NCBI RefSeq assembly: GCF_000347775.1
Contig: NZ_APAT01000024.1
Coordinates: 1 to 64,000, forward strand
Direction: 5' to 3'
Length of the DNA stretch: 64,000 nucleotides
DNA from: Marinobacter santoriniensis NKSG1
GTDB lineage: Bacteria; Pseudomonadota; Gammaproteobacteria; Pseudomonadales; Oleiphilaceae
Shown here one piece after another: positions 28,462-35,272 of this stretch; position 1 is the stretch's first letter; every line of letters starts with the position of its first letter. The notes under the pieces are model-generated. The model did not search any database and was not told the DNA's origin. It was given only the letters and a program-made list of their open reading frames with translations. Both the position numbers and the translations under genes were made by a program.

Positions 28462-29872
28462 CCGGTGCGGTCAGTGTTTTCCGGTCACTGGCGGGTAGCC
28501 AGATCTCGACACAAAGGCCGGATTGGCCATCCGAACGATCGCCGAGCGTCAGACTGCCTTTGTGAAGATCGGCAATGCGTCGGGCGATGGCAAGGCCAAG
28601 GCCGGCGCCCGCTCCCTGGCGCTGATCCAGCCGGGTAAAGCGACTCAACGCTCGCTCCCGGTCCTCCACGGCAATGCCCGGCCCCTGATCGCAGATCCGC
28701 ACCAGGAATCCGCCCGCTTCCTCCCGCATGGTGGTCGTCACTTTGGTGCCGGGAGGGCTGTACTGGATTGCATTGGCCAGCAGCGAGCGCATCATCGTAT
28801 TAATCAGTGCGCTGTGACAGGACACCATGGCCAGCACGCACTGGTTGTCCAGTTCGGGCTCGATCTGCTTCTTGAGGGCCAGCGGAACCACATCTGCGAT
28901 GCTCTGTTCGACCAGTTCCGCCAGGTTCAGGGGCTCCGCGTGAAAGCCGGTGCCGGCATCGACCCGGCTGAGCAGCAGCATCTGCTCGACAAGGTGCACC
29001 ATCCGGTCCACCGATTCGGTCAGGGAATCGAATTCCTCCGGGTGTCGTGTGGCAAGTCGCTCGAGATTCAGGCGCAGGGCTGACAGGGGCGTACGGAGTT
29101 CGTGGGCGGCATCGGCGGAGAATCGCCGTTCCCGTTCGAGCGCCTGATTCAGACGTCTCAGCAGGCCGTTGACAGCCTGTACCAGGCCGGCGACTTCCTT
29201 GGGCGCATGACGGGCATCCAGCGGATGAATGCGTTCCGGCGCCATGTTCCGGATCGGCTTCTCGAGTACACGGAGTGGCCGGAAACCCAGCTGGATGGAG
29301 ATGATCACACCGATTACCAACAGAGGCAGGATCACCACCAGGGGCAGCACGTTGGCCAGGGCGATTTCGCGGCTGAGTTCGTCACGGACGTCTTCCCGCT
29401 GCGCGCTTCGTATCCAGAAACCGCTTGCCGGATCCTGCAGTGTGAAGGTCCGCCATCGGTAGTCGGTCAGGGATCGCCAGGCAAATCCCGGTTTGAGCCC
29501 CCCGGATTCGTCCATCGGCAGTGTGTCGAGTATCGGCTTGCCGTCCGGCGCCCAGACCTCGAACGCAATCTTGCGCTCGTATTTGTGTCCCCTACCGCCG
29601 GGCAGAATTTCATCATCGCCATTGCTGTCCCCGTTGGCAGGCTGGGGCAGTGCCAGTGTACGTGAGAGTATGTTCGCCAGCTGGTTTGTCGGCTGGTCGG
29701 GCGCCAGGTTCTGCACCAGCCCCTGGACGATCCGGGTGTTCTGGGCGAGCTCGGCATCGAACAGCTCCTCGAGCTGATGATCGCTGACCACAAAATCCCA
29801 GATGGCCGCGACGGAGGCGATCAGAAAAACCGTACTGGTGATCAGAATGGTCAGTTTGCGGGTCAGGCTCAT
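28448..29872 (-). CDS. Sensor histidine kinase, QseC/PmrB-like
   Basis: This 474-residue inner-membrane kinase has an N-terminal membrane segment (about 8-30), a periplasmic domain of roughly 150 residues, a second membrane segment near 175-195, a HAMP region, the H-box AAHELRTPLSAL with H257, and an ATPase domain (LLANAIQYSPPG, CDQGPGI, GLGLAIARRI). The periplasmic loop includes an acidic stretch NGDSNGDDEI, which could bind cations. It overlaps its response regulator by 4 bp. The local PmrA-like boxes and lipid A-type genes favour a PmrB-like role. Confidence 0.92.
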   Translation of the reverse strand: MSLTRKLTILITSTVFLIASVAAIWDFVVSDHQLEELFDAELAQNTRIVQGLVQNLAPDQPTNQLANILSRTLALPQPANGDSNGDDEILPGGRGHKYERKIAFEVWAPDGKPILDTLPMDESGGLKPGFAWRSLTDYRWRTFTLQDPASGFWIRSAQREDVRDELSREIALANVLPLVVILPLLVIGVIISIQLGFRPLRVLEKPIRNMAPERIHPLDARHAPKEVAGLVQAVNGLLRRLNQALERERRFSADAAHELRTPLSALRLNLERLATRHPEEFDSLTESVDRMVHLVEQMLLLSRVDAGTGFHAEPLNLAELVEQSIADVVPLALKKQIEPELDNQCVLAMVSCHSALINTMMRSLLANAIQYSPPGTKVTTTMREEAGGFLVRICDQGPGIAVEDRERALSRFTRLDQRQGAGAGLGLAIARRIADLHKGSLTLGDRSDGQSGLCVEIWLPASDRKTLTAPVRPE

Positions 29873-30549
29873 GCGGATTCCCCGGCGGCGGTGCTGTCGA
29901 GCATATAACCAACGCCGCGCACCGTCCGGATGGTGTTTTTGCCAACCCGTCGTCGAAGATGATGAATGTGGACTTCCAGTGCGTTGCTCTCGACCCCCTG
30001 TTCCCAGCCATACAGCTGTTCCTCCAGTCGGCGGCGGGTTGCCACCTGATTGGGATGACGCATCAGGTAGTGCAGGATCTGGAACTCACTCTTGGGCAGC
30101 GCCACACTGTCGCCATCAATGGCCAGCTGGGCGGTCTGGGTGTCCAGAGTCAGCCGCCCGACGCTGAGCCCCGACACCGGGCTGCTGGCAGAGCCCCGGC
30201 GGGTCACCGCGCGAATGCGGGCCTTGAGCTCGGCCATGGCAAAGGGTTTGGTGAGGTAATCGTCGGCTCCGGCATCCAGACCATTGAGCTTTTCATCCAG
30301 GGTTGTTCGCGCGGTCAGGATAATGACGGGCACATGGTTGCCCTGTTGCCGGATGCGTTTGACGATGTCCAGGCCGTCGACCCGGGGGAGTGTAAGATCC
30401 AGGATCACCAGGTCAAAATGCTCCTCACACAGGGCATTCATGGCCTGCTGGCCATCGTCCAGCCAGTCCACGGTGTTGTGGTTCTCCCGCAGCATGTCGA
30501 GCATGGTGCGGGCGAGCATGTGATCGTCCTCAACCAGTAATATCCGCAT
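29869..30549 (-). CDS. OmpR-family response regulator, QseB/PmrA-like
   Basis: This 226-residue regulator has a receiver domain with D51 in VILDLTLPRVDG and the LTKPF lysine, and a winged-helix domain (about 125-220) ending in IRTVRGVGYML. It belongs to the QseB/PmrA branch, whose members bind direct repeats of the TTAAG type. Exactly such repeats occur in the divergent promoter region at 34418-34501, so this protein is the most likely binder. It precedes its kinase with overlapping codons. Confidence 0.93.
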   Translation of the reverse strand: MRILLVEDDHMLARTMLDMLRENHNTVDWLDDGQQAMNALCEEHFDLVILDLTLPRVDGLDIVKRIRQQGNHVPVIILTARTTLDEKLNGLDAGADDYLTKPFAMAELKARIRAVTRRGSASSPVSGLSVGRLTLDTQTAQLAIDGDSVALPKSEFQILHYLMRHPNQVATRRRLEEQLYGWEQGVESNALEVHIHHLRRRVGKNTIRTVRGVGYMLDSTAAGESA

Positions 30550-30566
30550 GTATCCGTTCCACCAAT

Positions 30567-30595
30567 AAAAAGGCCCACGTCCTGGCGTGGGCCTT
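30567..30595 (-). terminator. Intrinsic terminator after the PepSY gene
   Basis: On the minus strand AAGGCCCACG and CGTGGGCCTT form a near-perfect stem with a short loop, followed by TTTTTATT. It lies about 20 bp after the PepSY stop and just before the response-regulator start, so it should limit read-through from the ArnT-like operon into the two-component genes. Confidence 0.85.
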
Positions 30596-30616
30596 CGATG
30601 ATGCCAGTCCGATCGA

Positions 30617-30901
30617 TCAGTCGTCGATCTCTTCCTTCACGGGCTTGCCGTTAACCGGATTGTAGTAGATTTCGACACGCTTTCCGTCTTTCTGCCAACC
30701 GTAGATTTCATAACAGTTGGTGTCGGTCACTTCAAAGCGCTTGATCTTGTAGCCTTGCTCCTCAAGAGATTGACGAAACATGTCCTGATCTTTCCAGGAC
30801 GACTTGGGCGCGTTAGTACACTCCGGTTCGGCCAGGGCCATTCCGGAAACGGAGGTCGCAAGGGCCAGGGTCAGGGCTTTGGTGATCGTCTTTGCTTTCA
30901 T
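30617..30901 (-). CDS. Small exported PepSY-domain protein
   Basis: This 94-residue protein has a signal peptide (about 1-24, ending GMALAEP) and a single PepSY-like domain: EEQGYKIKRFEVTDTNCYEIYG and KDGKRVEIYYNPVNGKPV. Small periplasmic PepSY proteins often accompany QseBC-like two-component systems and may tune sensing. The ATG at 30901 has AAAGGAGT upstream; the longer open frame begins in the cytochrome gene's spacer. It keeps two cysteines (in PECTN and TNCYE) that could pair. Confidence 0.85.
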   Translation of the reverse strand: MKAKTITKALTLALATSVSGMALAEPECTNAPKSSWKDQDMFRQSLEEQGYKIKRFEVTDTNCYEIYGWQKDGKRVEIYYNPVNGKPVKEEIDD

Positions 30902-30938
30902 GGTAACTCCTTTTTGAGTGATAAACGCAAGGTCACGC

Positions 30939-31478
30939 TCAGGCAAGGTCATCGCCGCCCGGCGCTCGCTTTTTGCCGGTAATCATGGCGCGCGGCAGGT
31001 TTTCACCGTGACGCCGACTGGCTACAAACACCCCGGCCAGGTGTGCAACCACAAGAACCATGACGCCGTCGGCCAGGAAGCCATGGGTTTCCTCCATCCA
31101 CTCTACGCCCCAGAACATGTCGGTGGTCTGGAGCCAGCCGGTGAAGGCGGTTGCCGCCAGGGCAATCATCAGCATGACCACCATGGCACCGCCGGCCGGG
31201 TTATGGCCGATGTGGCGGCGTTCGCGTTTGGCAACAATGTCGCCCAGGTAGTCCACCACGACCCGGGGATGGTGAACGAAGTGGCGGAACCGGGCGTAGT
31301 GGGAACCGACCAGCCCCCAGATAACCCGAAAGGTCAGCAGTCCGGCGATGATGTAGCCGGAGATCTCGTGGGGATCGTCCCATTCGCCCCCGGTAATCCA
31401 GGAAAACGTGAAAAAACCGACCAGGGACCAGTGGAAAATGCGGACCAGCGGGTCCCACACGCGAACGGATTCAGGCAT
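30939..31478 (-). CDS. Cytochrome b561-family protein
   Basis: This 179-residue integral membrane protein has four predicted helices with histidines placed for two b hemes: RIFHWSLVGFF near 13, DDPHEISGYIIAG near 35, TDMFWGVEWMEETHGFLAD near 130 and LVVAHLAGVF near 145. Such proteins carry electrons between quinones and periplasmic partners. It overlaps the ArnT-like gene by 8 bp and lies 37 bp before the PepSY gene; Cytochrome b561-PepSY-QseBC is a frequent neighbourhood. Confidence 0.88.
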   Translation of the reverse strand: MPESVRVWDPLVRIFHWSLVGFFTFSWITGGEWDDPHEISGYIIAGLLTFRVIWGLVGSHYARFRHFVHHPRVVVDYLGDIVAKRERRHIGHNPAGGAMVVMLMIALAATAFTGWLQTTDMFWGVEWMEETHGFLADGVMVLVVAHLAGVFVASRRHGENLPRAMITGKKRAPGGDDLA

Positions 31479-32982
31479 TGTCTGCTCCTTCAGGAGATTG
31501 AGTTTTGACGGTGGAATTCGAATTCACCGGAATGCGAAAGAGAATGTAGCGACGGTTGCGGTCGATCTGTTCTGCCTGGTTGTCCAGTTTCTGCCGAAGT
31601 GCCCGATCGTTCTTCGGAACGGCCAGTAGCATGGGGCGATCAAGCGTGCCCGAGGCCAGCTTCTGATTGAGCGTCTCGGAGGGAATGGATTGCACTTCCC
31701 CGTCACCATAAAAACGGGCGGAGAAGGGGGGCTTGTCCAGATAGACCAGCGGATGGTTTGCCAGGTCCGAGCGCAGACGGGTGCGCTCAATCATGGCCTT
31801 CTCCGTCTTCAGGTCGTCCGGATGCAGGCTGAGCCAGAGTGTGGCGCCGGTACACAGCACGGGTGCTGCCAGAATACTGGCTACGACGAGGTTCCGGCCC
31901 ATTCGGGCTGGCTCGCGGGGCAGCAGGTTGGAAACCAGTACCGCCAGGAAAGGCAGACCCGGCAGCACATAGGTCCAGAGGATATTGCCTGCCAGCGTGA
32001 AGAACAGGGCGGGCGTCAGTGCCGCGCCGATCACCAGACCGGTTACGCCCCGCGTCCGTGTCTGCCATTGGTTCTGGTCGCCGTTCCGACGCCACTGCTT
32101 TTTGATCCACCCGCCCAGCGCAATCAGCCCCCACGGGAAACTCGCCAGAACCAGATACAGCCAGATGGTGCCGCGCGGGAAGTCGTGGGCATCGCCGTAC
32201 AGGTCGCCCTGCCAGTTACTCACCAGAAAGCGCTTGATGTGCTCGCCCACGATGAAGTAATCCAGGAAGCCCGGGGTCTTGAGCTCGGCCAGGATGTACC
32301 AGGGCAACACCAGCACCAGCATGGCCAGGGTGCCGCGAACCCAGGGCAGGCACTGCCAGAGCCGTTGCCACTGTCGGCTGAACAGGGCCCAGAAGAACAC
32401 GGGCGCGCCGGTCAGAACCACGGCAACCGGACCCTTTGCCAGGAGGCCAATCACCAGCCCCAGAAAGAACAGCCAGGCCCAGCGGTCGCCGCCACCCTGC
32501 AGTCTGACAATCAGGCCCGCAAGGATCATGGTGGTGCCCAGCGCCAGGAAGGAATCGGTCATGACGGTTCCCGCACTGACGAACCCCAGCGCCATGGTGG
32601 CGTAGATCAGTGCCGCCCAGAGACCGGCGCGCTGCGCGCTGTCGGGTTCCTTTTCCGGGTGCAGCGCCACCCGCGTGGCATAGACGAGGTAAACGATACC
32701 GACGTTCGCCAGCCAGGAGGGCAAGCGTGCGGCGAATTCGTTGAAACCGAACAGTTTGAATGACAGAGCCTGACACCAGAAGGAGAGCGGTGGCTTGCCC
32801 CAGAAAGGCACGCCCGCATCGAACCAGGGGGTGATCCAGTCGCCACTGGTGGCCATGACCCGGGCGATTTCCGCATAGCGGGGCTCGGTGGTATCCGCCA
32901 TGGGCAGCAGGGCAGAGAGGCCGAGCCGAAGTGCCAGGATCGACACCAGGGTCCAGAAAAGGGTATTAACCGTGCGCGTCAT
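31471..32982 (-). CDS. ArnT-like glycosyltransferase (GT83/PMT family)
   Basis: This 503-residue membrane enzyme has about eleven membrane helices and a soluble C-terminal part. DTTEPRYAEIARVM near 29 and FWGKPPLSFW near 60 are the catalytic and donor-binding loop motifs of ArnT-type transferases, which add aminoarabinose or another sugar from a polyprenyl donor to lipid A. It overlaps the GT2 gene by 17 bp. The full aminoarabinose pathway (ArnA/B/C/D) is not present here, so the sugar is probably a different one, supplied by the neighbouring GT2. Confidence 0.88.
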   Translation of the reverse strand: MTRTVNTLFWTLVSILALRLGLSALLPMADTTEPRYAEIARVMATSGDWITPWFDAGVPFWGKPPLSFWCQALSFKLFGFNEFAARLPSWLANVGIVYLVYATRVALHPEKEPDSAQRAGLWAALIYATMALGFVSAGTVMTDSFLALGTTMILAGLIVRLQGGGDRWAWLFFLGLVIGLLAKGPVAVVLTGAPVFFWALFSRQWQRLWQCLPWVRGTLAMLVLVLPWYILAELKTPGFLDYFIVGEHIKRFLVSNWQGDLYGDAHDFPRGTIWLYLVLASFPWGLIALGGWIKKQWRRNGDQNQWQTRTRGVTGLVIGAALTPALFFTLAGNILWTYVLPGLPFLAVLVSNLLPREPARMGRNLVVASILAAPVLCTGATLWLSLHPDDLKTEKAMIERTRLRSDLANHPLVYLDKPPFSARFYGDGEVQSIPSETLNQKLASGTLDRPMLLAVPKNDRALRQKLDNQAEQIDRNRRYILFRIPVNSNSTVKTQSPEGADNA

Positions 32983-33961
32983 CGCCAGCCACTCTCAGTG
33001 AAGGAACAGATTCATCGGCATGGTCGTTGCTGTCGTCAGCGACGATGAAGACCGGTCGTTGTTTGGTTTCCATGTAGATGCGGCCCACGTACTCACCGAG
33101 CAGTCCCACGCACAGCAGTTGCACCCCGGACAGAAAGGTGATCATGGCGATCATGGAGGCGTAACCCGGCGTGGAAATGCCCAGCATCAGCGCCTTGAGT
33201 ACCTGCCAGGCACCGAAGAATCCCCCGGCGGCAGCGGCCAGAAAGCCAAGAATCAGCGCAATCCGCAGCGGCCGTGTGGAAAAAGAGGTAATCCCCTCCA
33301 TGGCCAGGTGCATCAGTTTGAAATAGTTCCACTTGGTGGTGCCGGCGGCCCGCGGATCGCGGTCGAATTCCAGTGTGACGGTCGGCATGCCCACCCAGGC
33401 GAACATGCCCTTGAGATAACGGTTGCGCTCCGGCAACTGGTTCAGTGCGTCGACGGTGCGCCGGCTCATTAACCGGAAATCGCCGATGTCCACGGGAATG
33501 GGCGCGTCGCTGATGCGATTGATCAGACGGTAAAACAGCGATGCGGTCGTGCGTTTGAACCAGCTTTCGCCGCAGCGGGAGCGGCGCTTCATCAACACGA
33601 CGTCGGCGCCTTTGTGCCATTCGGACACCATCTCCGGGATCAGTTCCGGCGGGTCCTGCAGATCGGCGTCGATCAGCACAACGGCGTCTCCGCGGGCATG
33701 CTGCAGCCCGGCGCTCACTGCGGCTTCCTTACCGAAGTTCCGGGACAGTTGCAGTATCCGGATGTCCTCATGACGCCGCCGGGCCTGCAGCAGCAGGGCC
33801 ACGGAATTGTCCTGGCTGCCGTCATCAACGAACAGAAGCTCTACCTTGCCTTCGATTTGCCGACTGACCATGGCCAGTCGGTTCAGCAGGGTGGGCAGGA
33901 CGTCGGCCTCGTTGTGAACCGGGACGACGATGCTGAGAGTAATGTTATTCCGGGGTTTCAT
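32966..33961 (-). CDS. Family 2 glycosyltransferase, GtrB/ArnC-like
   Basis: This 331-residue enzyme loads a sugar onto a polyprenyl phosphate. Its N-terminal GT-A domain has SIVVPVHNEAD near 10, LIDADLQDPPELI near 95 (DxD-like) and NFGKEAAVSAGLQHARGD near 70. Two C-terminal membrane helices (about 230-300) match the bactoprenol glucosyl transferase type. The ATG at 33961 is chosen because TGAGG lies 6 bases upstream; another in-frame ATG at 33973 is possible. It overlaps gtrA by 17 bp. Confidence 0.9.
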   Translation of the reverse strand: MKPRNNITLSIVVPVHNEADVLPTLLNRLAMVSRQIEGKVELLFVDDGSQDNSVALLLQARRRHEDIRILQLSRNFGKEAAVSAGLQHARGDAVVLIDADLQDPPELIPEMVSEWHKGADVVLMKRRSRCGESWFKRTTASLFYRLINRISDAPIPVDIGDFRLMSRRTVDALNQLPERNRYLKGMFAWVGMPTVTLEFDRDPRAAGTTKWNYFKLMHLAMEGITSFSTRPLRIALILGFLAAAAGGFFGAWQVLKALMLGISTPGYASMIAMITFLSGVQLLCVGLLGEYVGRIYMETKQRPVFIVADDSNDHADESVPSLRVAGDDAHG

Positions 33962-34358
33962 CGGGTGCCTCATGGAACACGAATCTTTGGGCGAACAGGA
34001 AGTTGGCCAGCGCAACCACTGCCGTAGCGATGCCCTGTGACCAGACGATGCCTGCTCCGGCGCCGATCAGCGCGGAAAAGGCGACGAGATTGAGAACCCA
34101 CCCCAGTGCGGCGCCGGCAAGATACCGGGGAAAGGCAACACCGTGGGCCAGGTTGGATTCGAAGGTGAAGCGGTGCTGGGCGAGGTAGTTGACCAGCAGC
34201 CCGACGCCGGCGCCTATCGACGTAGCCAGCCGAGCGTCCACCCCTGTCTGCACCAGTGCCCACATGGTGAGCCAGTGAATCAGGGTGGCGCCGCCACCGG
34301 CGACCAGGAAACGCGGCAATCGGCCGAGTCGGGTTTCAAGCATGGCCAGTAGTTTCAT
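33945..34358 (-). CDS. GtrA-family membrane protein
   Basis: This 137-residue protein has four membrane helices and the GtrA/flippase signature (RFLVAGGGATLIHWLTMWALV, AGVGLLVNYLAQHRFTF). GtrA proteins help move a polyprenyl-linked sugar across the inner membrane and are commonly encoded with GtrB-type transferases. It is the first gene of the minus-strand set GtrA-GT2-ArnT-cytochrome-PepSY; the GAGG site is properly spaced. Confidence 0.9.
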   Translation of the reverse strand: MKLLAMLETRLGRLPRFLVAGGGATLIHWLTMWALVQTGVDARLATSIGAGVGLLVNYLAQHRFTFESNLAHGVAFPRYLAGAALGWVLNLVAFSALIGAGAGIVWSQGIATAVVALANFLFAQRFVFHEAPDETPE

Positions 34359-34383
34359 TCAACCTCGTGAAGGTTCTGCTGCA

Positions 34384-34389
34384 CTTATA
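34384..34389 (-). promoter_or_regulatory. Candidate -10 element for the gtrA operon
   Basis: On the minus strand TATAAG lies about 25 bp before the gtrA start and 28 bp downstream of the PmrA-like box at 34418-34434, in keeping with a class in which the regulator sits just upstream of the -35 region. Confidence 0.4.
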
Positions 34390-34417
34390 TTTCAGGTTTG
34401 CACTTTAAAAGCCCTTT

Positions 34418-34434
34418 CTTAAACAAGCCTTAAC
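34418..34434. promoter_or_regulatory. PmrA/QseB-like box 1 (CTTAAA-N5-CTTAAC)
   Basis: The two half-sites are separated by exactly five bases, as in the YTTAAK-N5-YTTAAK consensus of PmrA. Read on the minus strand it is GTTAAG-N5-TTTAAG, just upstream of the gtrA promoter region. It may serve gtrA. Confidence 0.65.
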
Positions 34435-34451
34435 GCACTGGGCTGAAAAAC

Positions 34452-34468
34452 CTTAAGGCCCTCATAAG
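34452..34468. promoter_or_regulatory. PmrA/QseB-like box 2 (CTTAAG-N5-CATAAG)
   Basis: One perfect half-site and one with a single change lie in the middle of the divergent region, halfway between the other two boxes. Confidence 0.5.
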
Positions 34469-34484
34469 CTTTCTGTCCGGTCGG

Positions 34485-34501
34485 CTTAAGACTGGTTTAA
34501 G
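34485..34501 (+). promoter_or_regulatory. PmrA/QseB-like box 3 (CTTAAG-N5-TTTAAG)
   Basis: Both half-sites match the PmrA consensus, with five bases between. TAGTCT at 34512-34517 can act as the -10 of the thermostable-hemolysin operon, with the box overlapping the -35 position. The PmrA-like regulator encoded at 29869-30549 is the likely binder. Confidence 0.7.
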
Positions 34502-34564
34502 GCACCCTGCCTAGTCTGGTTTGCGTCGTAGAAGTCTCGCCTGATCGGGCGACCGGAGAGTGCA

Positions 34565-35272
34565 ATGACAGACCCCTTGATGATGTCCACGTGTTGTCCC
34601 CTGGATTCGGGAGACGTGGTTCCCGTCCTGCGCTGCGGTCGGCGTTGGTTGAGCGAGATCCTCCCTGGCACTGGCGTGGCCGACCTCGTTACCGGCTTTA
34701 TTCGCCAGCGTTTCTTGATGGCCTACGGTGCCGAGCCGATTCTGAGAATTCCCGGATTACTGGCGCTGACAACCGGGCAGGGTTCCCTGCTGGCGGCAGT
34801 CGGCGTGCGGGACGCAAGCCGGGAGCGCCTGTTCCTGGAGGATTACTTGACCGTGCCGGTCGAAGAGGTGATGCCATTGCCCGGCATTCCCCGGCACCGG
34901 ATTGCGGAAATTGCGCATCTCGCCGGCGTTGAGGCAGGGGTTAGTCAGTACCTGTTCACCACACTGGCGCTGTGGCTGAACGCTGCCCGTTTCGAGTGGG
35001 TGGTCTGCACCGGCACGGGCCAGCTGCGCAACAGTTTCCATCGCCTCGGTATTGATACCGCGGTCATGGCGGAGGCCGATCCACGTCGTTTGCCGGACGG
35101 CGGCGCAGGATGGGGCCGCTACTACGAGCATCGTCCGGTGGTCATGGCAATCCATGTGCAGGAGACGATTACGGCCCTCGAGCGCACGGGCCTGCTGCGG
35201 CTTGCCCGCTTTCTGTCCGAACCGGATACCCGAATGTCTTCCAACGGAGGCCGATATGGCGTTACTGCCTGA
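34565..35272 (+). CDS. Thermostable-hemolysin-family protein
   Basis: This 235-residue cytosolic protein resembles the thermostable hemolysin family (GNAT-like fold), known by RIAEIAHLAGVEAG near 115, YLFTTLALWLNAARFEWVVCTGTGQLR near 135, and LPDGGAGWGRYYEHRPVVMAI near 180. Despite the name, the fold suggests an acyl/CoA-using enzyme rather than a pore-forming toxin; no signal peptide is present. GGAGAG lies 5 bases ahead of the ATG. It heads an operon with a ligase/di-iron fusion and an SDR, overlapping the next gene by 17 bp, and sits behind PmrA-like boxes. Confidence 0.8.
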   Translation: MTDPLMMSTCCPLDSGDVVPVLRCGRRWLSEILPGTGVADLVTGFIRQRFLMAYGAEPILRIPGLLALTTGQGSLLAAVGVRDASRERLFLEDYLTVPVEEVMPLPGIPRHRIAEIAHLAGVEAGVSQYLFTTLALWLNAARFEWVVCTGTGQLRNSFHRLGIDTAVMAEADPRRLPDGGAGWGRYYEHRPVVMAIHVQETITALERTGLLRLARFLSEPDTRMSSNGGRYGVTA

